DNA from: Drosophila miranda
Taxonomy: Eukaryota; Arthropoda; Insecta; Diptera; Drosophilidae
NCBI RefSeq assembly: GCF_003369915.1
Contig: NC_046673.1
Coordinates: 5,936,001-6,000,000 of the forward strand
Direction of reading: 5' to 3'
Length of the DNA stretch: 64,000 nt
The notes beneath the pieces are model-generated. The model was given only the letters and a program-made list of their open reading frames with translations, ran no database searches and was not told where the DNA came from. Made by a program: the position numbers and the translations under genes. Below are positions 1 through 12,457 of the stretch, piece after piece; the first letter of the stretch is position 1; every line of letters begins with the position of its first letter.

Positions 1-2
1 AC

Positions 3-101
3 CTGCACCTGCACCACCAGAACCACCAGCAACACCAACAGCAACAACAACAACAACAGCGATCTACAACAAGGGCTGCACAATCAGTCATAATTGAATA
101 A
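3..101 (+). CDS. Possible 3' end of a Gln/His-rich coding exon (partial, left edge)
   Basis: Reading from base 3, 32 codons are open to a TAA at 99-101. They begin with a His/Gln-rich run of the opa (CAG/CAA) type common in Drosophila regulatory proteins. A polyadenylation-type AATAAA lies about 25 bases after the stop (near 125), which fits the end of a transcription unit. The other two frames are also open over the repeat (Thr/Asn-rich and Pro/Ala-rich), so the frame is a guess and the repeat may be non-coding. The gene body, if any, lies to the left of the window. Confidence 0.25.
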   Translation: MHLHHQNHQQHQQQQQQQQRSTTRAAQSVIIE

Positions 102-1827
102 TTAGATGCACTGAGCACAGAGAAAATAAAGAAGAACACTGCCATCTGGAAATTGAAACGCGGCAAGCAAAAGACAATCGAGGCGAGTAAACATTAGGCT
201 GCAGCGATCGATATCGATGGGTTCCATGGGTCCATGTCATCGTTCATATGTACATACATATGTATAGGCATATAGGCGCGTAGTACATAAATGTGTGTGA
301 CACATATGCTTCACACTCGCGCTCACTCGCACACACACGGCCACAAAAGAAGCAACCATCCTATGGGACTGGTTAGCTCCGCTGCCAGATCTTACTTGGA
401 GTCGCGCTGGCTGTGCAAACGAAATGCATTTGGCTCCACAGGTATGCAGCCCCAACTGAAGCTCAGGCCCGAACCGAACTGAGACGTGTCGCTCCATTCT
501 AAGCCAAGCGAAGCTCAAAAACAGCGACCGAACCGAACCGAATTGAGCTTGACTTGCCGACAAACAAGTTTATTGAACTTGTGGCCAGCTGTCTGGCAGA
601 GTGATTATGAGATGCATTGAAAAACCCAAACACACAGGCTGGGAACACTCCAGCCCCAACCTCAGCCTAAGCCCCAGACCCAGCCCCAGCACTGGTCGGA
701 GTAGAGCCATTCTTGAGGGCCTTCCCTTCCCCATTCCAGTTGCGGAAATAGTGGAAATTCGATGACTTTTTTGCTGGCTTTGGGCAGCAATTAGGTAAAC
801 GCCATCACCCCCACCTACCGCCCTTCGATACGCCCCTTGACGAATTATCCAATGCTCCTGCCCCTGGCCTCGCTCCATGCCCCGCTCACTTTGTAATCAA
901 TAATTGTTTCGTTTTTTCTTCGTTTCATTTGCGAGGCGAGGGCTGGTCCAAGAGTTTGGGAAGCTCGTTAAAAGCCTCGCAGCCAATCGCACCAACTGGC
1001 ATCCAACTGGCTCCAAAGTATCTGGATAATTGTTCACTAAATACTATTCATTGGTTGGCTTGCTGCCTTGCGACTGTCGTCGGCTCTCGACTCTCGGCTG
1101 GGCATTGGTTCTGGTTATGGTCAGGCCGTACTTGCACTGGCCAACATAATGTTGGGCTAAGGAATGGGCATATGGGAATGTAAACTGTTAATTAATTAGT
1201 TAATGAACTGACGAGAAATGAGTAAATTTTGTTATTGGCTAACAGCGTAAGCCGAAGGAACTCAACTCATTTGGAATGGCAACAATGTAGGCTAGTAAAT
1301 GAAATAATGGCTAATAAATTAAACACTTTCTACGAGTGAGTAGTGTTTTCCCTATATATGTACAATGTAATAAATTATCTTACGAACTACAATTCAGTTC
1401 ACTTTAGACAAAAAATAAATTAACAAAAATCACTAAATCGTTTTAGTTCGTTTTAAAAAAAATTAAAATACAGACAGCTATACTATATATGCACCTGAGA
1501 CCGAAATACATCCATATATGCATCATGAATAATTACGAATATTTCGGGGAACGGAGAATAGTTTTGAAAAGAGTAAGAGCAATGAGGTTTTTTAGACTAA
1601 AAAAAACAGATGATAATCGATTAAAGGAATGTTATGTAAGTAATGTAATGTATTTAATGAAATATCGATGCGTTCTGACTTACCAAAAGATGACTTCTGT
1701 TATGCACATGGGAAGCGAGGACATGAAAACAGAATGACGAGAGGAATAATGTTTTATAATGAAGTAAGTACATAGATTATAAGACTATAAGCAGATCGAC
1801 CCCCGAAAATAATGTAAGCGAAAGTAT

Positions 1828-1991
1828 GCTTAGAATATTGGACAGCACTTTATAGAGGAACTATGCGCTTGGGTTGGGTCTTGAGCTTGTGGAAACCGTG
1901 TTGCATATTGCTTAGAATATTGGACAACACTTTATAGAGGAACTATGCGCTTGGGTTGGGTCTTGAGCTTGTGGAAACCGTGTTGCATGGT
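1828..1991. repeat. 82-bp tandem duplication
   Basis: Two head-to-tail copies of an 82-base unit start at 1828 and 1910. I see one difference between them (CAGCAC versus CAACAC). The near identity indicates a recent local duplication. It overlaps no supported gene. Confidence 0.9.
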
Positions 1992-3040
1992 GCCGTCTAA
2001 CGCAGTTGTCTGTCAAGTTGGATTTGCTTGCTTGCACCGACCAAACAAGCCCAAACAAGACAATACAAAACGAAATAAAAATAAATACATGGATAATAAT
2101 GCTCAAACTCGAAGTGGCAGGCGCCCCCAAGACCAACACCATTAGCATTGGTAGCAAGTCGGGTCTGTGGAATGTGGAGGCGAAGCGTCGTGGGGGCAGT
2201 GGGAGAATGAATGCAACCACCGCCGAGCGGGGGATCGCTTGGCACTTTGGACTGCAGCAGTTTTGATGATAGGCGAGATCGAAAAGTCCCCCGTGCCGGA
2301 TGATTAGGAAGAGCCATCGCCCAAAATGTTAATGGATCCGTCAGCGCGAATCGAACAAATTCCTTTTCATTATTCCAGCGAAAATCCCATTTCGGAAATA
2401 CCGAACGCCAAACGAGCATATTAATCGTATATGGGCGGCGTATTTATAGATCTGGGCTTGGGGTAGAGTGTGGGTCTGCCTCTAGGCAGGGGTTGAGGGT
2501 CTGGGATTTGCGTTTCCAAGGAATCCGGGAATCACATGCCGCCGCTTTCGTTCACCAACTACCGAGCGACGGTCAAACATGCCCAAACATGCCCCGTGAA
2601 TCTCTGAATCGCTTTGTGGTTGACAAAAAATAGGAGAGTGCGAGCGATGATCGGCAAATGAAAATGCACTGATCATGACTAGACATTTCAATGGTAGTTA
2701 AATTTAAGCTTATAGTGCTTTAAGTATTTTAATGTCTTTAATTGGTATCAGACGTGATAAGACGTGTCCGAGCCGCAAAAATCAATCATATATCGAAGAG
2801 GTGGCTTATAACGGGGAGGAATGGACATGTGTTATCAAAACGAGCCGTATCTAGAAGAAGCCTGTACTTATGTTCGAATCTGCAGATCATGGCATGGATC
2901 TGTCCAACTGATAATTGAAATAAATGATTGTGCTACCTCGAGTCGATCCAAATCCACTGGCCGCAATCAAGGGACATGGAGGAATGTCGACTTTCGGAGA
3001 TAATGAGCCAAGTGCGATTCAAATATCAGCAGCCAGCAGG

Positions 3041-3075
3041 TGGCAGGCGGCAGGCGGCAGGCGGCAGGCGGCAGG
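3041..3075. repeat. GGCAGGC-type heptamer tandem repeat
   Basis: About five units of a 7-base GC-rich motif stand in AT-rich spacer. It is a short minisatellite with no evident coding role. Confidence 0.8.
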
Positions 3076-3697
3076 AAAAGTACATACATATGTATTAAGA
3101 TAGTGGCTTGCCATGATTTGTTAATGGCATCAGCCATATAAATAGATGAATGTATATTTCCGAATCTAAATCCCATTCTGAGTGTATCGTAAAGCCATCA
3201 TAAATCGAAAGTTGCGATGGCCCAATAAATTCGCATAAATCATCGCTGCTGGGAGCACGCCTTAGATAAGGGCCACGCCACATGCCGGCCATTGGCTGGA
3301 GTCCTCGACTACGATAAGTCCATTAAAGTTGCAGTTGTTGAAAAGCCTCCATCCGTTGCCAAAAAGACCAACAGAAAGTCCCCTCCCCCACCCTAGAGCA
3401 GTGGATAAGTGACATTTGATTGATCGATTCGATCGATCCATTGATCTGTAATCTGCAATCTGTAGTGACAAAACATTTATGTAGATAATGGGCCGGAAAA
3501 CGATGTCAACCCTCGACACATATCGACACAAAAGCTAATAAGGAAACAAACATTTGAAAACAGTAGAAAATAGCACAAAATATATTTCCTTATAGGACAG
3601 CGCGTGGAAACGCATTGCTCTGCTGCTTGGCGGTCGGCATGCTGAATGGATGTCCTGAATGTCCCTGAATTGAGCTGTTTACAGTTTTCCGACTCAC

Positions 3698-3776
3698 CTG
3701 TTGCGTGGGTACTCGTTGCGAGGCTGCCAAATAGTAAGACGAACAGGCCCAGCAAGAGGCCGAAGTTTTTCACCAT
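3698..3776 (-). CDS. Signal-peptide exon of an unidentified secreted protein (partial)
   Basis: An ATG at 3776 opens 26 codons: a short basic start (MVKN), a hydrophobic Leu/Phe-rich core and a small-residue region ending around THATG. This is a textbook secretion signal. It stops at a strong splice donor (ACAG/GTGAGT), leaving phase 1. Reading through the donor gives a longer frame to about 3477, but its C-terminus is hydrophobic and does not look like a secreted product, so I prefer splicing. I could not find the next exon in the 3.7 kb to the left; it may lie outside the window. No family can be assigned. Such exons are typical of neuropeptide, antimicrobial or cuticle-type genes in flies, but that is only a class-level guess. 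Confidence 0.4.
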
Positions 3777-5590
3777 TATTAAAGCTTACGGCAGATCTTG
3801 AAGCCAAATTCAAAAAACAAACGAAACGGGAAAAAAAATCGTAGGCGGGAGGCGATCTCGAATTTGTTTGAATTTTGTTTGCATTTATTTGAAGCTTCCT
3901 CTCGGATTTGTGCTGACACTCGATTGGCTTGGCATACACGGCGTATGCGCAACGTGCGGATTTCGAATTGCGGCTATTTCGATTCGATTCTACGCTTCCC
4001 GTTGGTTCCTCCAGCAAACCGCTTGGCTGGAATTATATCGCACAACTAATTAAGAGCGACCAGCGCGCGCCCGTCTTAATAATAAACTGCGACGTCGACG
4101 CCAGCGCCGGCGGACACAGCAGTGGCAGTGGCAGTGGCACTGGCAGCGTCGACTGGCAACGGGCTAGCGACTGCGCCAACGCCAGCGACAGTGCCACTGC
4201 CAGTGCCAGCGCCAGCGCCAGCGTCGCTTCGTATTGACGGTTTTATAAAGATATCTTCTCTAGTAAGTCTAGTCACCTCAAGTCAGTCACTTCACGTTGT
4301 CGGTTTTATTATATGTTTTATTTCGCCTCCACACTACTTCGTGCTTAATTCTGCCCGTTTTCCCTACCCTGATTCATGTGTGCTTTTTTTTTTCTTTTAA
4401 CTGCGACTCGCGTGCATGTGTAGGGTACAGAAAGAAAGGGTGTTTGGGGAATTCTCAAGATTCTTAGATAGATAGATTCGGCTATGGGGATTCCCGAACC
4501 ATTCTGGGCATCGTCCTTAACATTGCTCATGCTCTGCCCCAATCGAAGCGTACTGGGCATACCTGAGCTCTGCCGATCTACAATTTCAGATGCGATCGCT
4601 ACTATACATTGTACTTCTGAAGATACATACATATGCACATACATATTATTATCTATGGCAGTCTGGGAGGAGTTGCGGGTCTTTACTTATACATATTCCA
4701 TTCTTGGGCAGTACATTTGACGGGCATCGGTATCCGACAGTCGAGATTTTCGGCTCAAGTTTCTGCCCAAATAGGTACGTCCGTGTGTGTGTAATGGACG
4801 TGTGTGTGTGTGGGTGTGTGTGTGTGTGGGTACGCCTTCCCTTTCCATCTGTGCGTGGAGTCATTAATTGATAAGGAAGCAAAAAAACAATTGCCTGACA
4901 TTTTATCAATCTATTGGCAGTAGTCACTAACCGAGCTACGCAAGTACCCGTACATATGGATGTATTCGATTGATGTCCGTATGATAGTGTTCAATGACAT
5001 ATTGAATATCGGTTTCCTTATACATACACACGCATTCACACACACTTATGTATGTTCGACTGTGTTAAAAGTCAGTATGTCAGCTTTCATACAGTGCACG
5101 ATGGGACCAAAAACCTCTTTTCGTGGTCAAAAGCCATTTTTAAAAGACCTTAAAGTAATATACTATTTTAACCGCCATACATATGTCAGAAAAACATTGA
5201 TCGCACGCAACAAAAAATGCAACAGAGCCCACAGTTAACTTATCAGCTTATGTTAGCTGTTTAAGTGTTTAGAAAGTATAAGATTAAGGAATTTAAGTGC
5301 AATTAAGTGCAGTCCCATCAGAGTGGTCTTTGTATTTTGTATAAAATAAATCTATAAAATGAGTCAGAGCTAAATGATTCCAGCCATAATATTTACATGC
5401 ATGTTGTAGAACATTCGATTCTTCTTCAAATGCACGTCATATTAAATTCCACTGTAGACCGCTCTTTCTAAAATTCAATTTTTTGTCCAAAGGGGATCTT
5501 AAAATACATATATAGGAAAAAGCTTTTACAACTTTTCTTCGACAAATTGGAAAGGACAAATTTGCCTATTTCGCAAAACAATCGTAAAAA
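3777..5590. other. Spacer with Ala/Ser-type hexamer repeats and CA/GT tracts
   Basis: Between 4090 and 4215 runs GC-rich DNA built from CAGTGG/CCAGTG-like hexamers, open in several frames on both strands because of its periodicity and able to fold back on itself. GT-rich tracts follow near 4.8 kb. I see no supported gene. Part of the stretch could be promoter DNA for the signal-peptide exon at 3776. Confidence 0.5.
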
Positions 5591-5599
5591 TAAAAATAA

Positions 5600-7150
5600 A
5601 TTGAACACCAGTTGGTTCTAAGGACTCTTGGTCCACCAAGAGTTCTAGAACACAATGAAAACCGCTGCAGATGTCTTACGTCTAATGGCATTCATGGCAT
5701 TGATCCTTTTGATCCGGGAATCGATAAAATAAATAAAAAAAACACCAATATTGTGCAGGTTGGGAGCACATCAAAAGAAATATGCATACGGTAGCGGACC
5801 TTAAAGGATGTTAACTCAATTTAAGCCGATGGTGCGCTTTCCAAATCTTAAAAGTCAGTCGGAAAACATTTGTATTGTATAGATACGTTCCTTAACTGTT
5901 ATGGCCAAAAGTTGAAACGAAAACAGTCAGATAATATGATTTTTGGCACTATTGGCACAAAACTTGGGAAAATTAAGTCTTCTTAAAACAATTGTATAAA
6001 GAATTTCGAAAAAAGGCGGTACGGTAAAGCGAGCACCCGCCTCGGGAACTATGAAAAGGACCATCCCAAAGGAACATCAAGTAGGATCGTGTTCTTTAAC
6101 GCTTGATATTAGAAAGGATCTTTTTTAGCCGTTTCAGCAAAACTTTACGGTGTCGTCTTTAGGAGGGAGGTCTTAACGATCGTCGGCCAGCAAAACTCCC
6201 CCTTTTGAGACTAAAAATGCTCCAGAATAGGGGCCAATGGTGCAAACTCAACGAAAATTTAACTGTAAATGATTCGAGAAACGTTATGTTTTTATTGGCT
6301 TTACGATAAACGGGGTTGGTTGGGAAACTATGTCGAATGAAAGCCGAAAAGTCGGAGAAAGATATACAAATTAGCGCCTAAAACGAATGGTGTGGCAAGG
6401 AAAGTTCCTTGAAAAGCAAACTAGTTTAATAGCGCAAGCACCTCGACCAAGGGCTTACCCAGGATTTCCCAAAGGGGGTTCGTTTCTCTTAAGCTGGGTT
6501 GCCACCAATTCGATACAAAAGAAACCATACTAGAGCACTGTATACCTCTAACACTGCATGCTTTTTCCAAAAGGTAAATATTGCTGGTCTCCCTCTCTTC
6601 GGTTGAAATGTAGTGCTACTTAAATGATAAGTACTACTGTATTTAATGAAGAAGATTTTAATTACCGTTCAGGCATGAGTCAGTAGTAGTTCTAGTAACC
6701 CACAGTAACCGGGATACCTGGCAGAGCTAGCAGAATTTCTAGAGTCTGGTATGGCACCACATCCATCAAAATCTAGACCAACGCACTTGGCAGAATCAAG
6801 ATCTTTAGTATTTGGGGCTATAGTTTCTTCATTCAAAGCATGCAAGTACAAGGTCTGCCAAGGTCTTCTTGAACACACAATTTCTCTTATGTGATGCTTA
6901 TGGTTTTTTGGTTATTTAAGAGGTTTTTTTAAAGAGATAATGGAAAGGCATGGGACGGATTACGCTTGTTAATGGCAAGGATATTCTGGAGGGCAAATTT
7001 TTTCCACAAAAAGTAGTTATTGGTCCCATAGTGCAGTGGGGCTCACAACAGATGATAATGGTTACCTCGAGTCTCATCTATCAGGTTTTATTATCAAGGA
7101 GCACTCAAAGACCATACACTCGTAGATCGTAGTTCTCCTGTTAAAACTCT
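5600..7150 (+). mobile_element. Decayed Tc1/mariner-like DNA transposon (tentative)
   Basis: Reading the plus strand in all frames, short protein-like islands appear in the order expected of a Tc1-type transposase. A basic stretch with DHPKGTSSRI near 6.05 kb resembles the linker between the paired DNA-binding domain and the catalytic core. An island near 6.95-7.02 kb (GMGRITLVNGKDILEG) resembles the conserved segment of the DDE core. The frame is broken by many stops and shifts and I found no clear terminal inverted repeats, so the copy is old and inactive. The assignment rests on remembered family motifs; limits are approximate. Confidence 0.35.
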
Positions 7151-7779
7151 TTGTTTCTTTGTCGTTTAATAATCAGATACTGCATATGATCTGTTTCCCA
7201 TTGAAAGGGGCTGTAAGACCTTCGAAGTAATATCAACATTGAAACTGATTTTATTTATTAAACTACGAGGCTTCTGTAAGACTGGACAAGACATTATGTA
7301 TCGCTGAACCAACGGTAAGCCTCTTTTGGTAATTAAGTGCAAGGCATACGTAATGGGATAAACATCTTTTAGCTAAAACAGGACAAGCCAAACAACAACA
7401 AAAAAAGGATGAAAGGATCAAAATATGTGAACAGGACAGAAAAACAGGAAAACTTTTTTTTGTTTGACTATCCTCTTTTATTTCTCTCATTTCTTATCCG
7501 GTAGTCTATAATTATGGCACATCTAATGAAATTAACAATTTTATTGTAATGTAATTGTAGGGGAGCATAGATTCACGTGATGCAAAGAATTGCATTTAAC
7601 GCTCGAAATTCTATTTATCTAAATTTGATTGGCCTGAGCTCGAATTCAATCAAAGGCTAAAAACTGACAAATCGAGCCTAAAACAGGATCGATTTCCGGA
7701 TAGGGGTTGTTTGATATTTTTCCGGCTGAAGCAGTTTAAAAGGACAGATCAATCCGGAAAAAAGTGAAGTGGCATCACT

Positions 7780-8040
7780 GATTGTCAGAGACTATAAGAC
7801 CTAGATCAACCAAATTTCAGACTCCTGTGATATCGCACTGAAGCAGGTGTGTTTTGAAATTGTTCCACGCCCCGTCCTACTCCCTCAAAAGGCGATAATC
7901 TGAGTTTTGAACAATTTTGAAGATAAAATAAAACCGAGTGCCAGACTACCAAATCTGGATCTGGAACTGGAGCAGATCGGAACATTATTATAGCCGGAAG
8001 GAACAAACAGTGGCTACGCAACGCCTTCGACGCGATTGCC

Positions 8041-8078
<38 letters not shown>

Positions 8079-8150
8079 CTTCGTCGTGCAGTGTGTGCCC
8101 TCTGGCGAGGTTAAGCGGCTGATGTTGGTGTGAGAATAGAAAACAAAGAG
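7780..8150 (+). mobile_element. DINE-1/INE-1-like (ISY-type) Helitron-related repeat, 5'-truncated, with long CT tract
   Basis: It shares with the copies near 29, 46 and 54.5 kb a series of blocks: AGACTATAAGA, then CTCCTGTGATAT, then CAGATCGGA with ATTATTATAGCC, then a pyrimidine tract, CACACAC, GTGCAGTGTG and finally GCTGATGTTGGTGTGAGAA. The family's left part (the TATACC/ACTC block and the Tyr-less leader) is absent here. The pyrimidine tract is expanded to a pure CT run at 8045-8070, longer than in any other copy in the window. These elements are non-autonomous and encode nothing. Confidence 0.75.
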
Positions 8151-9459
8151 ACCGATTTTTCGGAGTTGGGTCAATTTTTTATTTCAGTTCGCATTCTTTT
8201 CATAAGCTCAAGAAATGTTTCAAAAACCTCAGTTAAGGAGTACTTCTAAAAGGAACACCTATAGCCATACAACACTTGACTCTTGACGTCCAGATATCCA
8301 GGCTCGCAATGATCTCCCATTCTGAAGATGCTTGGGTAGTTTTCGTACACTTCGAAGCAGTTGCTCACCCATAAACCGTTCATTATTAGTAGGTAAGAAC
8401 GACAATCGACTTGCCAGTGTATTTAAAGATTTAGAACTTGAACCTATTAGTGCTCCTACCATAGGAACGATCGGTCAAACAAGTTTTTGGGACATAATAC
8501 GATTTCTTTTAGACATTTTTGAACAAATTGCTGGGAAAAATTACATATATGTAATGTAACTACATATGTCCATATAACGCTGGACAGTCATATAAGAATT
8601 CAAGTACATCATTGCTCTTTCCTAATGTATACAACGCATTGTTGATGTTTCGTACAATACATACAGACTTCATATGATATGATATGTACATATGTACATG
8701 CCTCAATCTTAGTTATAATACCACGGCTTATAGAGGACGGTTCCCACAAAGGATTGTAAATAATAGCTTTTAAATTATATTTATACTAACTTGTAAAAAA
8801 GATAGTGTTCGCGGGATCGCAGTTATTTCCGTGCGTTTATCATATCGGGGCCACCGATTACCGGCCAATCAAATCAGCAGGCCCCTGAATTTGATTTTGA
8901 CTCCGATTCCTGGGCTTTTTTACTTTGTGATCATGACGCAGTCTGTGGCCCATTCATACGTCATGGGCGGAACAATGGCGTAGTGCTGGTATTAATTCCA
9001 AGATTTACTGATATCACTACAGTATATACATACATATGTAGGTGTGTCAATTACTCAGAGATAATACCCCCATGGCAGACGGACTGCACCATAAACAAGA
9101 TACAGGTGCTGCCGGTGGGTTGACAATTTTGACCGCTTAATGCTCACAATGTTTATCATTTGGACTTAATGGCGAGAAGTTATGTTTTTTATGGCTATAG
9201 TTATAGTTATACTTATGCAGCTGGGACTGTTGGCCAAATGACCACCAGGCTTTCAGCTCTGAATTGGATTCAAGTTGAATAAAAATTGATGAGTGGAGAT
9301 GTAGCAAATCTCAGGTTAGGCACCTCAAGTGCTGCTTTTACATGATGTATGTAGGTTCGCGCGGAGGAATTCTAGTGGCCTCATAGTTAACGTCTGAGAA
9401 AAAGTTGTGATCTGCAGTTTCTGCCAAAGAATGCCACATATTCGGCGGATGCCCTTTCC
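8151..9459. other. Intergenic spacer
   Basis: AT-rich DNA with ATATGTACATA-type palindromic runs. I see no supported exon, RNA gene or repeat family here. Confidence 0.5.
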
Positions 9460-10700
9460 ATGTGGCTTCTTCGTCCTTCGTCCGACGTGCTACTCTGCCA
9501 CTCTGGCTCTGTGGTCATGGTTCCTTGCTTGGTCCTCTTTGTCCCCGTGGCACATCATCAACCTTGGGTAGCCGCCGCTGGAACAGCGTTGGACGCGACG
9601 ATCCTGGATCACGTTGGTTGCTCCCCTGTAGCTGGTTTCGGAGCGATCTTCTGCTCGTCCTTAGCTTCAGGCCTAAGGTCACCTCGTTCTCCGGGGACTA
9701 ACTAAAAAACAATATTCTATACACGTTTACTTATGTAACACAAAAGCCGATTCCTAAATATAGACCCAAAGTACCACTTGTGCTACCATATGGTTACCAT
9801 CATATCACCACCCGCAGTAGCTGTGCATCCTCTCCGTGTGACTAACAATATTGATGGAACACCAAATTTTACCTTCTAATCGTAGAAGCCTAGGATTTCA
9901 GCAAATAAAATTCGTTTCAAAAATTAGTTCCTAACATTAGGTCTAGTGCAATTGTTGGACCAATCGCCCTATTTTCCCTCTGTGCCCCGTGGAAGACGCG
10001 CCAGTCAGCTACCCTCTGTTCTGGCCTTCGAGAAGCCTTCGAGGTCTTTATATCCCTTTCTACAGTTGGGAAGTAACCGATATAGATTTAAGGCATGGGT
10101 ACCTTCGACTCTGGGAAAACCTTTGGGCTTGCTCCTTTCCAAATAAGCTTTATGAACTTAAGAACTACTACTTACCTCTGGCCATTTTACCATTAGAGCA
10201 TCCCCGCTGGCTAGAGTTCAACCATCCCGGCCTGAAACTGCTGCCGTGAAAGAGGAGCTTAGTAGACCCAGCTCTCTTGGCCACAATCTCATCCCAATCG
10301 GACCTTTGGATCGTGGATAGTTGATCCGTTGTCAGCAGAGCCTCCGGATATCCACACCACAGGATTGCCATTTTTGAGTCTATTCGTTGGCGTGCCTGGC
10401 TACAGGCGCCATTGGTGCCTTGCTCCTGTTGTCGTGACCTTTCGCGGCTTGCTCTCCGATGGCCTCAGCACGACCCTCTTTATCTGAGTACCTGCGGGGG
10501 TCGTTTCCATCGATTTCAGCTTGGATGGGCATCGAGCTTGAATGGGGCTCCTCTTCCTATGTCTGTTTGGGCGACTCCTGTTGCTCTTTTGTTGAATCTT
10601 CTGGCGGCCTAATGGGCATGCCGCACAGCTCCGAGTACGTCGATGAAGATTCAACCGGATGTCGCGAAGTGTCCGGAGGCACAAAATAGTGCCAGTCTTA
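9460..10700 (-). mobile_element. Old broken fragment resembling a retroelement-associated DUF4780-type protein
   Basis: The minus strand carries protein-like islands. One basic stretch lies at about 10400-10680. Another, at about 10170-10370, has PGWLN-like and AGSTKLLFHG-like motifs that recall the DUF4780 domain found in Drosophila retroelement-type proteins. The copy is a fossil with several breaks and no visible intact ends; an A/T-rich run follows near 10.9 kb. The family is assigned from memory only, so I cannot say which class of retroelement it came from. Confidence 0.35.
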
Positions 10701-12350
10701 GCTCAGAGTTGCCCGAAGCAACTAATGAATCACGAATTTCGGTCATTGCACCAGCAACAGAGCCACAGAGAAGGATCATGAAGAACGAGTATCTGTACGA
10801 GAGGAAACACACACTAAGCCCCCGATCACACGTGAACCGAATATTGCCCGTCAGCAAATCAAAAAATATACCGAAACCCGCCAAAGTATTGCAAAAATAA
10901 ATAAATATTATAAATATAAATAAAATAATAAAAATAATCATTCCCGTTTATTTGGTTTCTCCTTTTTGGCAAAAAATAACAATACTTCAGGCCACATCCA
11001 TATGCACAGAGATACGAGTAAGTAGCGAGGAAACTCAAGTGCTAAGTGGACACGGCTATCAGGCGAGCAAAAACCAACTCAATCCCACTTTGGACATCGT
11101 AAGTGAGAGTTTGATCAAGATTTGGGCTCACTTCAGATCCAGTGGTGGCTCCACATCCGTTTCCGATAGTTGCCACGGGTGCTGTACGATCCGATAATGG
11201 AACCGATTTGGACGGGAATGCTGGGGATAGGCTGAAGGGTTTCATAAGCCAATACCCCTTAATATTCCTCGAAATCGATTTAATCTAATCTGTGCTCCCG
11301 TTAGCGCTTGGTTTAGCTTTGGCTTTGGCTTTGGCTTTGGCTTTGGCTTTGCTTTGGACGCACCTCCAATTCGGGGACCAAAGATCACGCTCAGAGACCA
11401 TACAGATTAACAGGCCACTTCTCGAGTGCAGTCACATTCGCATACATGTACAGTTCGCTCTCGATTGGTTGCCATATTTGTACATACATATGTACGTGGG
11501 CTCGAGGAAATATTTCTGAGTCATCAGGCAATGGGAACCCTTGAGTCTGATGTTTGATTGGGGCCGGGTGGGATGGACAGTGATGGCTCGAGTGAAATGT
11601 GTCTACGGGTATCAATGGCGGCAGTGATCGTATAGCAGGAATCGACAGAAATGCAATAGTGCATCTCCTGGCTACGTATGCGATGTACGCGTGCCGATCT
11701 ATGCCACTGATCTTTGGTATCTTGCTTCAGATGCTCAAAGAAAATAAAAGTCGTGTGAATAGTAACTATAAATTACAGGAACGTATCATTTATATATATG
11801 GACGTATACAAAGCGTGAATTATCAACCTCAAAGTGAAATTCAAGTATCTTCATTCGATAGTATGGTTTCTTGATGTCATAGCACCGTTGATTGACGTCA
11901 TCGATGGTGATTGGTGATTGCTGATTGGCGAGCACACGATCAACTGGAATAGATCTAGCTACATACATACATATGTACATATGTCTCGGCTGCTTTGACA
12001 CCAATCCCATTCCCCCTCTATCGATACGGCCAAAGTGCGCTCACAGCAACCAAATCAATTAGCTTTTCCCTGCTCTTTGAGGGACATTTCGATCAGTTGC
12101 GGGGACAGAAGATAGACGAGCATTCGCCCCGACCAAATTTTGACTCTAGATCATCTTCCGCCAATAGTCGTGCAGGGCGCGCAGCTGGCTCGAATATAAT
12201 TACGATGTTTATCTGGCAAATTTTTTGCACTTACGACCAGGCCAGGAGAAGCAAACGGCACGCTGATAAGTGTTTCGAGTGGCGGCTATCGATGATGGAC
12301 AGACCGGCCTAATATAATACATTATAACTTTCTGACTTTATTCTAGCATA
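10701..12350. other. Spacer between fossil element and first exchanger gene
   Basis: It holds an A/T run near 10.9 kb, a GCTTTG hexamer array at about 11316-11356 and a perfect DRE-type TATCGATA at 12019-12026. No exon is supported. TTTATT at 12363-12368, just to the right, is AATAAA on the minus strand and probably ends the exchanger transcript. Confidence 0.5.
11316..11356. repeat. GCTTTG hexanucleotide array
   Basis: About six to seven near-perfect tandem GCTTTG units. The array is open in some frames as a repetitive Leu/Ala run but has no gene context. Confidence 0.85.
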
Positions 12351-12457
12351 CGGATGATTTTTTTTATTGAAAATACATAGATTGCTCCACCACAGATTTT
12401 CAGAATTGTATTGAATTTACTTAGAGAATTTTTTGGTGCGAAACGATGTGAACGAGA

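Larger units (their letters stand above)
105..3690. other. Intergenic stretch without a supported gene
   Basis: No frame shows recognisable protein similarity or a convincing exon chain. The stretch holds AT-rich spacer, the 82-bp tandem duplication near 1.9 kb and a 7-base GGCAGGC-type tandem near 3.05 kb. If the signal-peptide exon at 3698-3776 belongs to a spliced gene, later exons of that minus-strand gene would lie here; I could not find one. Confidence 0.5.
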
